64,000 nucleotides of DNA from Linnemannia schmuckeri (lineage: Eukaryota; Mortierellomycota; Mortierellomycetes; Mortierellales; Mortierellaceae), in contig JANATG010000019.1 of assembly GCA_029449235.1 (NCBI GenBank), positions 1,116,001 through 1,180,000 on the forward strand. The letters run 5' to 3'. A program made the position numbers and the translations under genes. This document shows, piece by piece, positions 1-10,414 of this stretch (positions are counted from its first letter, which is position 1; each line of letters starts with the position of its first letter). Under the pieces are notes generated by a model, which was not told the origin of the DNA, made no database searches, and saw only the letters and a list, made by a program, of their open reading frames with translations.

Positions 1-24
1 GGTGTTCAATTGAAATTGTTTTAG

Positions 25-1237
25 GGATCCTTTGGGGTTGTTTACACTGTCACCGACCCCAACGGCGCCAAGTACGCCCTCAAGACGTATAGGAGCAGCG
101 TCGTGCCAGAAGATGTAAGTTTTTTTCCCCTTATGTTGCTCTCGTTATGTTGCTCGTGCGCATGAAAAAAAAACATACCGCCATGTATTCACCCTGTTCA
201 TTCCCTATGCATGATAGATCAAGCATGAAGTCAACATGTTGAAGTTGGCTGGGAAGAACACCAACGTGATCGAGTATATCGGCATGGTGGATGACCCTGA
301 GGGAATGTTTGCGTTATTCGAGCTGTGTCTCAATCGAGTGACTAAATTAACACCAGGAATGTGCGGATAGATACGGATACTGAAGGAGACGAAGGTTAAC
401 ATACCTGTTTGTATTCATTGGTCAAACGTAGGACTTGAACGACCTGCTGGTCATGCGCCATAAAGTTACTCTGGCGGAAGCTCGGTACTATGGTAAAGGC
501 ATCGCGGCTGGGCTGGCCTATCTTCATAAAAAAAGGTGTGATCCATTGCGATATGAAGCCCAGGAATATTTTCTTCTCTCGCAGCATGGTTGTGAAGGTA
601 GAAGACCTCGGTCTCTCAGAGATCTACGACCCCAACAAGCCCAAGAAGTACCGAGTTGGGACGGCAGGTTTTGTGGCCCCTGAGGTCTTGAAGGGGGAGG
701 CGCACACGCCCAAAATGAATTCCTTTTCATTTGGAGTCACGATGTACCTCATGTTTGAAGGGGAGGAACCAGAACTAACCAAGTGGTAAGTCTGTGGACT
801 TGAATGGATGCGGTGATAACTAAAGAATGCGAGTGCAAATAAGAGTGGAGTGCAATGTTAATGCTTTGTTTATTGTTTCATTTTCATCTCCCAGGGAAAG
901 ACACGAGGTGTACCCCGAGAGGCTGAAGTTCAGACTAGACGACGCCAAGTACATGAACGACGACGCCAAGGTCTTACTTCGCCGACTTATGAACTTCGAG
1001 CCGAAAGAGAGACCAGCAGTCAAGGCTATGGTGCGCGAGTCGTTTTTCACCAAAGGATACTGCCCGACATCGCTGAATGACAGCGTCTTTGATACTGTGC
1101 CCGACTTTGTCAATGACGGCAAGAGGAAGTTGGAGATTGGGGAAGACAAGGCCAACACCAAGGCCAAACACGAGGTTTCTTATTGTGACCTTAGTGTCCT
1201 CCACCGCACCACCAACAGCCTCGAGGCTGACCTCTGA
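25..1237 (+). pseudogene. Polo-like protein kinase, 5'-incomplete and frameshifted
   Basis: Ser/Thr kinase domain in at least four exons (25-114, 218-337, 432-785, 895-1237), all with GT-AG junctions; the N-terminus lies left of the window. Visible are a GSFGVVY glycine loop, the ALK lysine, HCDMKPRN in place of the usual HRD catalytic loop (Asp kept, Arg to Cys), DLG instead of DFG, and an APE motif. The tail after the kinase fold (SFFTKGYCPTSLND) resembles the short linker that follows the kinase domain in Polo-like kinases; no polo boxes are seen. The third exon changes frame at a run of seven A (528-534); six A would restore YLHKKGVIHCD. This is either a real single-base lesion or a homopolymer sequencing error. 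A truncated paralogous C-terminus lies downstream at 2425-2759, which favours a decaying kinase family here. Kinase identity is firm; the PLK subfamily is inferred. Confidence 0.7.
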
Positions 1238-2223
1238 AGCACCTAACAATCCCCCATGGAACATTGGACCAACTGCTCATAAATACATAGTTTCCTTTCC
1301 CTTTTGCTTTGCTTTCAGTCTCACTTCGACCACCACTCACGCGCACTCACAGGCTCTATACCATATGTAACTTTTTTTTTCATACCAAAGGTGGCCTGTC
1401 TTCCTTCAATGAACATAATTTATTGCTGTCGAGATGATTGTGCGCCACCAAAATTGTACTAGCTTTTTTTTTTCTGACTACTCCGTTGGGTATCACCAAG
1501 CTGGCTCCTAAAATAGTCCGTTGTAAATGATCATCGGCCCACTAATTTGTTTCGCAAATCGCTTTCCTGATAACGCACTTTCCACATACATGGTAACTGC
1601 TCGCCCTTAATTTTTTTCTATGCTCCAAGAAAGCTGATTATTCCTTGAGAAAAGTTCAAGGTATATCTATTACGATTGATATTGTTGATCGTTTGCTTTC
1701 CTAAGTCCTGCATGTCCTCCTTAATTCCCGGTTCAAGTCTACTATGTCCTAGAGCTTCCCAAAAGCATAGAAGAGAAAGCGGGTTAGAAATATCTGAGAA
1801 AAACGCGTAACAAACTGTACGCCCAACACCCACCCTAAGTCCCCGTCATCTCCCCTCTGTTCAGTGCCACCAAAGAACTGGTTAGCTCCATGGCTGTAAC
1901 ACCATGCTGGCCCAACTTCCATACAAGTGTTTGCAACGAGGATGACATCGGGCTGCGTTTAATAAGTCTCCTCTACCAAAATCCATGGATGAAGCCAGTC
2001 ATGGACTTTTGCCAACCGCTCTCAAGCCCCATGCAGAGTTGGATGCCCCAAAATAATGAAACCGTTTTAAACAAAATTCATTGATATCCATCATTCAGAT
2101 ATTCTGAAGTCATTTCCTTGGAGAGCGAGGAGTAGGATACAAAATAAGATAGGGATATGCTCACTGCTTTACAAAAAAAGGTGCCGCCGTAATGCCCAGA
2201 TATGACCGCTCCCCATGGTGACG

Positions 2224-2259
<36 letters not shown>

Positions 2260-2424
2260 AGCAGGTGCAAAGGTGACTGCGAGCGTAAAAAGGCATCGTG
2301 TACTTTCCTTTAAGTTCTTGAAACTCATCTTGGTGAATGTCAGTTATCCGGCTCCTATTTGTGCACAAGGTGAAAAAGAACGAGGGGACATTGTTAACGC
2401 AGCCATACTACTGACTACCATGAT
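1238..2424. other. Intergenic, no supported gene
   Basis: Between the two kinase remnants. AT-rich with short T runs and a 35-nt A tract near 2224-2258. The missing N-terminal exons of the second kinase copy were looked for here and not found. Confidence 0.5.
2224..2258. repeat. Poly-A tract (about 35 nt)
   Basis: Uninterrupted run of A just upstream of the truncated kinase copy. It could be a retroposed tail, but no target-site duplication or adjoining element was recognised. Confidence 0.8.
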
Positions 2425-2759
2425 AGGAAGGAGACTCTCCCCCACAAGTTGGAAGTACTCCTCACCAAGAAGGAATGCAAGGTCGATAAGCATGGCCAGA
2501 CCCTGGTCCGCCGGTTGCTTGAGTTTGACCCAAAGAAGCGGCTGAAAATGGACAAGCTTCCACTTCGGGAATTGTTTGCGTCCGGCTACTACCCAGCGAA
2601 GCTCAACGACAAGGGGTTGACCAGGCGCCCGACTTTATCAACAAGGATAAGAGAAAGATTAAGCCTGAGATGGACACGGCCAAGGCTAGACACGAGGATC
2701 CTTATTGTGATTTCTCAATCCTTTGTCGCACCGCAAGCAGCTTCGAAGCCAACCTTTGA
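2425..2759 (+). pseudogene. Truncated, frameshifted kinase C-terminal copy
   Basis: Paralogue of the last exon of the kinase at the window start. Matching blocks are VRRLLEFDPKKRLKMD, LFASGYYPAKLNDKG and, in another frame, APDFINKDKRK and CDFSILCRTASSFEANL followed by TGA at 2757-2759. The frame is lost at a run of four G near 2611-2616; one more G would give NDKGVDQAPDF, matching the sister copy. No glycine loop, catalytic loop or activation segment is present upstream, so the copy is 5'-truncated at about the position of the last intron acceptor of its sister. It cannot encode an active kinase. Confidence 0.75.
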
Positions 2760-4122
2760 GCAAGCCTGACCCGCTCTGGGAAACTGGGAACAGACACCAC
2801 CATCACCACCATTATACATACCTTCTCTATCTTTTGCATGTTCACCCACCCTTTTTTGTCCCTAGTACACATACGCGCACCCACCACCCCTTTGCATAGC
2901 AATTTTCATAACAAAGCAGGCCTACCCACCTCTCCACTAAAAGCATCGTTTCGTTGTTGCAGCTGTTTGTCGCATATATGAAGTGTCTTCTTGTTGCCTG
3001 ATTGTTACGGACATATGACGAAAACCTGTGGCGAATGAGCAGTTGACTGGTTAGTCGCGGTTGGCACGAGGATGGAGAGACTGCTGCATTCGAAAAAAAA
3101 ATTGATCCAGCGACTCTGCGCCACCAAATTGAACGGCTCTTTGACCACTTGAATTGCTCGCTTGACTATCCGCTCCATGCAGTCGTCCTCACTCCTTTCT
3201 TGTAGCCAAAGAATGAACAATATCGTTTTGCATCCATCCGTTGTTGGGCATAAAGGGAAAAAAAACGCTACTCAGTTCTTAGAGGATGAGCCGAGAAAGG
3301 ATGAGCTGTATCGACATCAAAAGCAGAGATTCCACATGGCATGGCCTTCCACCTTCACGGACGAACATAAAAACACAAACAATAGGACCCTTTGGATACA
3401 AGCCTCGGTACAATACTGCCTTGCGTCAGCAAAACAATGAACAAGGCGAGCACCCTATTGATCGTGTTCTGCAACCGCCAAAAAAAACAGCGCGTGTATC
3501 TGTTTACTTTTACTATCTCCTCGGCTTATACCCCATCTCCTTGCAAGACACGTCAAGATGGCACTTTCCTCTTACCTTGTCATCATCATCACCACCATGA
3601 GCTATATTATAGGCGATGTAAATTGTGTGAACCTTGACCTTGAAAAGCTAAATGTACAAAACAGCTACATTTTTTGAGCCGAGAGGTTGCTGTTTGTTTG
3701 TTTATTTGTTTTTGCAATAGATAGCCTTCAGGATATATTTTTTCTCCTTTGTTTACACCCTGCCGAGAACAACGAATACGTCCTTGATTCGGTCCTCCTC
3801 TCCCCCTTTTTTTTGTCATCCTCCACCCTTTAACGTCCTCCATGCTGACCCCTGCTTCCGTAGGGTCTGTAGATCGAATCCCAATAGATGGAGATGAGAG
3901 GACGGTTAAAATCTATTGTTGCTCTTTACACATGCCATTCATCGACCATCAGCAGGTCAAAAAAACATATAAGTATAGTCGAGTGCATCTGCCCTTGTAC
4001 ACATTCCACCTCTCGATTCGATCCCCTCTCCAACCTTCTTTCTCCACCCAACTCCCTCTACTCCTATTCCCATATTCAACTTAACATATACCCACCGCAC
4101 TCCTCTTCCTCCGCCCCCCCCC

Positions 4123-4153
<31 letters not shown>

Positions 4154-4203
4154 ACACACCTAACACCACCACTAAATCGAAGACAATACCATCCCTCTAA
4201 AAA
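2760..4203. other. Intergenic, no supported gene
   Basis: No conserved coding signal on either strand. The right end is a pyrimidine-rich leader with a C homopolymer and CA repeat immediately upstream of the MpaB-like gene. Confidence 0.5.
4114..4159. repeat. Poly-C run followed by (CA)n microsatellite
   Basis: About 26 consecutive C followed by about ten CA units, 45-90 nt upstream of the ATG at 4204 and therefore in the promoter or 5' leader of that gene. Confidence 0.9.
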
Positions 4204-5934
4204 ATGACATGTCCAGCAGGATACACCTTCAGCACAACAGAGCCCCGAAAAGCACCCTTCGCAGCCATCTCCGAGACCCTCGAACCAGGTCAACGGTTCC
4301 AATACTGGGACTATGACATCATGTGGACCGAAAAACATCTCCCTGCAAGTCGACTCGAGCCTCTTCGTATGATTGGTGATGTCCTTGCTGATAATGCGCT
4401 CGAGGCGTTGCAAGTCAAGGCGGGGGAGGATGCCTTAAAGGCTCTGAGAGAGTATACGGCTCGACCAGAATCGAAGCAGGAGAGTTTGGCGCCGGGCTTG
4501 TTGATGAAACAGTTGATGACAGTCCCTGAGTGGGTTGATTGGGAGCAGGTGCAGCGAGGGCAGGAAGTCTACTGGTATGTTCTCGGAGGTGTTTTGGTTG
4601 TTCTTTTTTACTTTGGTAGTGCTTGCATCACACGCTATTGCTCCCTGCATCCTTTTGTGTTCCCCCCTTTGCTCTCCTCCTATGTTATGTTATTGGGGTG
4701 GTGATACAAAATGTATTGTGCCTGGGCTCTGGACCGGACAATTTCCATTTCTCCACAACTTGTCGTCCCTGTCACTAACACACACACACCCTCCCTCTCC
4801 CTCTCCCTTCTCTGCCACATTTGCCGCTCCACAATCCTTCGTCAAACTCATAGGAGATACTGCTTCTTCATCTCACATGCCTTACTCCACTTCTCGCTCG
4901 CCGGCGGCTTCGCAATCCCCAAGATCACCAAAGTCCTCAATTCAACCGGATACCTCTCCGGAAAACGCACCAAAGAACGTGTCCTCGAAACCGCCCAGTT
5001 CATCCTCGATGTCGCCCACTCTCTCGAATACCTCCAACCAGGCACCGGCAAGGGGTGGGAATCCATCATCCAAGTCCGGTTCCTTCATGCTGGTGTTCGT
5101 GCGCGCCTTTCCAAGATCAGCCGTGCGCATTCGAAATACTATAATATTGAAGAGCATGGTGTGCCGATTAACCAGGAGGATCTGCTGGCGACGCTGTTTT
5201 CGTTCTCGAATACTATGTGGAGGGTGATGGATGAACGGATGGGTGTGCATATGACTACTCAGGAGCGGGAAGATTACCTCCATTTGTGGAGGTATATCGG
5301 GTACATGATGGGCGTCGACGATATCTTGGGCGCCACTCGAACCCCGGAACGCGCCGACGCTTGCCTGGAAAGCATTGTCATGCATCTTGCAGACCCAGAC
5401 GCCGAAAGCGGACGTATGTGTTCCGCCCTCCTAACCAACATGGCACGCAAACCCGTCATTCCCATCCAAATCATCCGTGCCATTGGACTACCGGACCCCG
5501 TCAAGGTCCACCTTGCCATGGCCGAACATCTCCTAGGTCCCGAGTTCTGGAAAGTCAACCAATTACCGACCATGACCCAGCCGTACAGGATCTTCAAACA
5601 CCTATTTCTCTACGTCCTGTTTGCAGATCTGTGGTTGGTCAACAAGTTGCCCTGGTGGTTCCGGATCCGAAGCCCTTTGATCCGGGAAGGGCAGTACAGG
5701 ATGATTGCGAAGGAGATTGGGCGTAAGCGGACACAGTTTGAATTGGTGGAGGAGCCGAAGGACGGTGGGAAGGGATTTGAAGGGCAGGAGAGGGAGGTTG
5801 CGGCTCACGATGCTATTGGATACCAAGCTGAGGTTAATGGTGGTCCTGGAGAAGGAGGACATGGCTGGACCAAGGCGTTGACAGTAGCTTCTGCGGCGTT
5901 GGGTATTGCTATGGTTCTTACCAACCGACGATAG
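4204..5934 (+). CDS. MpaB/Lcp-family (DUF2236) membrane-bound oxygenase
   Basis: Two exons (4204-4574, 4854-5934), intron 4575-4853 with GTATGT donor and TAG acceptor, giving 483 aa. The protein fits the MpaB/rubber-oxygenase catalytic family (PF09995): an N-terminal WDYDIMWTEKHLP block (about 38-50), a helical core with RFLHAGVR (about 199-206), and YLHLWRYIGYMMGVDD (about 265-281) where His residues expected to bind haem lie. The C-terminus ends in a hydrophobic segment (about 463-478, LTVASAALGIAMVL) followed by NRR, consistent with a tail anchor in the ER. In Penicillium, MpaB oxidatively cleaves the farnesyl chain of a mycophenolic-acid intermediate; the substrate here is unknown and no biosynthetic cluster surrounds the gene. 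The start was chosen as the first ATG after the leader, in a good context (AAAATGACA). Confidence 0.85.
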
Positions 5935-7703
5935 TTGAGTCTGTTGAGTTTGAGGGCTGAGAATGAAGCTGGATTGATCTGTTTTGATCTGTTTCTGAAC
6001 TTGGTGATGGAGACGCCACTAAAAACAATTGATAACGGATACGCGACGCGTTGTTTCCAATTAAGCTGATTTTTTTTTTGCTAGTCGAGCTGACACATAC
6101 GTAATGAAATGCATCTTTTTATTTTCATTCTCCCTTATTTTATCCTCCCTTTCCCATCAAGGAGTTATTCTTTCTGGTTTCTTTCGGCGTTTTCTAGAAA
6201 AATGATAGAAAAAACATGGGGGCGATGAGATGATGATTGCAAAAAAAAGACAAAGGGGATGGGCACAAGAAATATAACTGGGAGAGCATATGTGTGGCCT
6301 CCTTGATTTTTTTTGATTTTTTTTTTTTTTTGGCATGTCTCCTTGTATTCTCTTCCTTTTATTGTGAAATGAACATAATGAACATGATCCATTGACCCTT
6401 ATTCAAGCGTAACAATGAGAAATGTGATCAGTGCAAGCCTCTGTAGGAAAGCAAAGGTAGGAAAGAAGGTAATAGAGGAAAAAGGTAGGGCAAAAGGATC
6501 TCGGATCTCTTGTTTTAGTCTCTACTTGCTATGGAAAATCGTTCAACGGTTAACGTCTCAACTGAGCTTTGGAAACTTGACAGATGCACGTTTATACAGA
6601 AAAAATAAAAAGAACGATTGCTAACCTCCAATGTAAAGGGTTAATTTTTTTTTAGTTGCAAAAGGGAGAACGAGAGGAAATAAGAGAGAGAGGGACAGAA
6701 AGAGAGTGAAGAGAATATAAAAAATGAAGGGAGGAGACAAAACAACAAATATTGCAAGGGGAAAAAGAAGGTCCAAAAGTGAGCAAACTGGATGAGAAAG
6801 AGAGATGGTGTTGATGCCCATGGTAGTAAAAGAAAACAAAGAGGGAGAAAGAGAGAGGGAGAAAGAAACAAAAAGACGAGATTGTTGCCTTGCGATGAGC
6901 TGCCAATAACAAAAAAAATGCAAGGAGCCATGCCGCGCTTTTTGCTCTCATGCTCTCCCTCAAAATTGAACACACACACATACACATATATACTCTCGCA
7001 CTTTCTCTCCCTCTTTTTCTTCAATGCTAGTTTTGCTGGTGGCGCGCTTCTCTATGATTTCTAGACCTCGTTTCCGACCTTGGCCGAGAAACAACAAAGA
7101 AATAGCATTAATATGGAGGATGAGACTTGAGCCGATAGTCCATCTCTATTCCTTTGTTTAATTATGTGTCACAGCACGCTCTTTGCCCGGATGCTAAAGG
7201 ACGGTCATCTTGCAATGGAGAGGAAGGGAGAGGGAGAGAGAGTAGACGGGTCAAATCCCTACATCTTTTTTCTAGAAAACCAGCTCCCATCCTCCCTTAT
7301 TCTCCTCTTTCATCCCCTCTGTGTACTATACTATAAGGAAGTAACGACAAAAGGGGGAGAGCAAGAGAAACCTGCTTTCTTAGGGACATCACGTTGTCTT
7401 TCTTTTTATTTCGTGCTATTCTGCATTTTCGCCTCCGTGCAGCTTCTGAAGCCAATTCATTATTACCATGGCATACATGCCCGGTTGATTATTTTTAGGA
7501 GGGGAGAATAGCAAACACAAAAGGGGTTTGATTTCTCTGAACAGAAAGGCGCGAGGAAGGGGACAGTAAGGGGAGAAAGGGAGTGAAAGAGAGTAAGAAA
7601 GCAAACCATGCCAGACGCACTTTCTCGTTTCTTTTATGGAGAAACGAAGAAAAAAAAATAAGGATGACTTGGTGACAACAACAAGGCAAATGCAGGCCAC
7701 ATT

Positions 7704-7734
<31 letters not shown>

Positions 7735-8245
7735 GAATAAAAAAAGCGTTGTCGGCTCGCTAACAGCATGCAAAGGGCTTGTTGTTCTGTTGTATTTGCC
7801 TTTCCGACTCCTGCTACTGCTGCTGTTTACTGTTGTTGAGCAACAACATGACCCCGGCACTTGCTCCTTTCTTTTTTCCTTCCTCACTCTTTCACTCTCT
7901 CCTTCAAATATGAACATTGAATGAAATGGCTAGAGTACCAACTCCCATGTGTTCACCTTTTTTTGTTAACAGGTATAAAGTCTTCTTGTTGACACTTGGT
8001 AAAGTTCTTCTTTTCCGGTTTTTTTTTTTTTCTTTTTTCCCTTTTCTCGCTTTTTTTCTTTTTTTTTCCCTCAAGCACCATCAACCTCTCCCGTCCCTCG
8101 CCTCTCATCCCCAGTCTCCCCAGAAGACCCATTCATCTGTACATACCCTTCTCCTCTCTCTCTCTCCACTCTGCGTCACCTATTACCCGCACATCCAATC
8201 TACATCTAACCCTTATTCTCTCCTCTTCCTTCCCCACACACAAAA
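5935..8245. other. Intergenic with long pyrimidine-rich leader
   Basis: No supported coding sequence. The first part holds the 3' region of the oxygenase gene. From 6650 to 7650 there are purine-rich stretches with GAGAGA runs, then a T-rich and CT-rich leader up to the ATG at 8246. An A tract of about 27 nt lies near 7708-7734. Confidence 0.5.
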
Positions 8246-8794
8246 ATGAAGTCCTTCATTTCATTCGCCGCCACCGCTTCTCTGCTGCTCGGCACAGTGG
8301 TCTCTGCAGACATGCTCCAGATCAACAACCCGACCGATGGCACGGTCTGGAAGACAGGCGTGCCCAATTTCGTGGGCTGGACAGGAAACTGCGCCTCGAT
8401 GGGCAACGATTCCAAAGCTGTCAAGGTCGACCTTGTCAACGGCCCTTCAACCGCCGTGAGGTATGTTGCCACTCTGGGTACTCTTGACTGTTCCGGGTCT
8501 AACACCCGGGCCGACATGACCGTCCCCTCCACAGTCGCCTCAGGCGAGTATGCGATCGTTGTCCGGACTTCCCCTCAACAGTCATACACCAATGGCTTCA
8601 AGATCGAGAACCCTTCCCAGCCTGCTGCTCCCTCTGCGCCCGGTTCGGATCCTTCACAGCCTGGTGCTGGAACTGGTGCCGGTACGACAAACTCTGCAGG
8701 GGGTTCTACGACCCCCTCTGGTGCTTCTTCGCTGGCACCGTCGGTTTTGTTGGCAGTTGGTGGAGTTGCTGCTTTGGCACTGCAACTCCTTTAG
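8246..8794 (+). CDS. Small secreted GPI-type protein with Kre9/Knh1-like domain
   Basis: Intronless 182-aa protein. Residues 1-21 form a signal peptide (MKSFISFAATASLLLGTVVSA). Residues about 24-125 fit the Kre9/Knh1-like N-terminal beta-sandwich domain (PF10342), with the hallmark IxNPxxGTVW and a W at about 49. A Ser/Thr/Gly/Pro-rich linker follows, and the C-terminus ends in a hydrophobic stretch (PSVLLAVGGVAALALQLL), as expected for a GPI-attachment signal. The family occurs at the fungal cell surface and some members affect beta-1,6-glucan; the role of this short single-domain form is not established. The ATG (CAAAAATGAAG) follows a long CT-rich leader typical of highly expressed fungal genes. 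Confidence 0.85.
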   Translation: MKSFISFAATASLLLGTVVSADMLQINNPTDGTVWKTGVPNFVGWTGNCASMGNDSKAVKVDLVNGPSTAVRYVATLGTLDCSGSNTRADMTVPSTVASGEYAIVVRTSPQQSYTNGFKIENPSQPAAPSAPGSDPSQPGAGTGAGTTNSAGGSTTPSGASSLAPSVLLAVGGVAALALQLL

Positions 8795-9405
8795 ACTTTA
8801 AGAGTAGCGTTTAGTTTTTGTTTGTGTTAGTCGTTTTCTTGCCGTAGCATCTTAATCACCATTGGATTATAATCCTTTTTTTTTTAACATGGCTGCAAAG
8901 TGTACGCGTTGTCTATAATGAATACTTTGATAACTCGCCCTCTGTTGGCGACTTCGCAATCCATCGTTTGCTGTCCAACGTCTCTCCAGTCGACTAAGCC
9001 CCTTGTCAATTGGACACACAAACAAACCTGTACGACCATACGCCCATGCCCACGCTTCGTTTCTGTTTGGTTGAGTGTGAGAGGAGGCCATTAATAATTT
9101 TCCCAAATGGGCTTTGATGCACGGTCAATACCTTCTCTCCTGTTCTCTTCCCACGACAATTAAGCTCCTTAATGGGATTCTGAGCAATGACGATGGACCG
9201 AATCTGGAGAAAGAGAACACCCGGACACTGTCTACTTTTTTTTTTTTTTTTTTTTTTTCTCCCACACTTATTCCCCCACTTTCCCACTTTGTTCTTCTTT
9301 CTTCTCATTTCGTTCATTCATTCATTCATCCCCAACAACCGAGCTCCATCAACAGCAACTCGCCCACCGACCTCTGACACCATCAACAAAAACGCAACAG
9401 CAAGA
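8795..9405. other. Intergenic, no gene seen
   Basis: 3' region of the GPI-type gene and the leader of the TTC36-like gene. A T tract of about 23 nt lies at about 9237-9259. Confidence 0.5.
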
Positions 9406-10414
9406 ATGGCAACAAAGACAACAGTGAGCGCAAAGGACGCCAAGATCCTGGATATGGTCTTCAACCCCGAGGGCACCATGCTCCCAGACAAGGAGACCGA
9501 GAACATGCTCAACTCCGAGCCCATCGGTAAGCATTCAACGATCTTCCCCAACAGCATACACACTTTCCTGTCACCTACACGCAGCTCCACCTATGTCTGC
9601 AGCTGCTATCCAACCTCCTGTCGTCAATTCTGCACTGAGGCCTTGGACACTAACATCCCCTTGTTCTTCCTCCTTCCGATAACAAACAAACAAAAAATAG
9701 TGATTGAGCCAGAGATGCTGAAGAAGTTGAAGGGTCTGGAGACAGAGGCGATCTTGTTGGCAGAGAAGGACGATATTGATGGTGCCATTGCCAAATTCTC
9801 GGAGGCCATTGCCCTCTGCCCGAACTATGCCTCCGCCTACAACAACAGGTACCTTTCAAACAACTCTTCATTTTTTGAAAAGGAGAGGATAGGAGGCAAT
9901 TGAGAGGCGCCTCACATTGCCTGCTTTGCAGAAAACTGACCATCCTTGCTGTATACTTTTTTGCTTTGACGTCTTTAGAGCTCAGGCATACAGAATTCAG
10001 AACAATGATGCAGCGGCTATTCAGGATTTGGACAAGGCGATCGAGCACGCCGGCGGACAAGTCCCTATCCTCAAGCAGGTAAATAACAAACGAACCGCAT
10101 CACTGCTAACCACCAATGCCCTCACTTTGTTCTCTCTTTCGCTACATATCTGTTCTCCTCTTTTTCAGATGTACTAACTTAACATCTCTCCCCTTCAACT
10201 CAATCTGACAAATCAATAGGCATACACACAAAGAGGCATTATTAAGAAGGCGAGGGGCGAGAAGGAGGCAGCACAGGCAGATTTCGAGCGCGGAGCACGG
10301 TACGGCAACCCTGTGGCCAAGGCTGTTGCTGTCCAGGATAACCCCATCTCGCAGCTCTGTGGTGCCATGGTCATGGAGATGCTCAACAAGGAGATCAACG
10401 GCAGCAAGAAGTAA
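9406..10414 (+). CDS. TTC36-like tetratricopeptide repeat protein
   Basis: Four exons (9406-9526, 9701-9848, 9979-10078, 10220-10414) with canonical splice sites give 187 aa. The order is an N-terminal segment (KILDMVFNPEGT, about 11-23), three TPR-like helical pairs (about 50-155; ALCPNYASAYNNRAQAYR is the clearest, spanning an exon junction) and a conserved end (QDNPISQLCGAMVMEML). Size, the NNRAQA block and the C-terminal NP...LC...ML pattern match tetratricopeptide repeat protein 36, a small conserved eukaryotic TPR protein proposed to act as a chaperone cofactor. The last intron carries a perfect TACTAAC branch site at about 10172-10178. No partner can be named from the sequence. Confidence 0.85.

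Noticed and set aside
4081..4413. Gly/Cys-rich minus-strand frame over the C run and CA repeat
   Set aside because: Translation of a microsatellite and of the antisense of the oxygenase exon.
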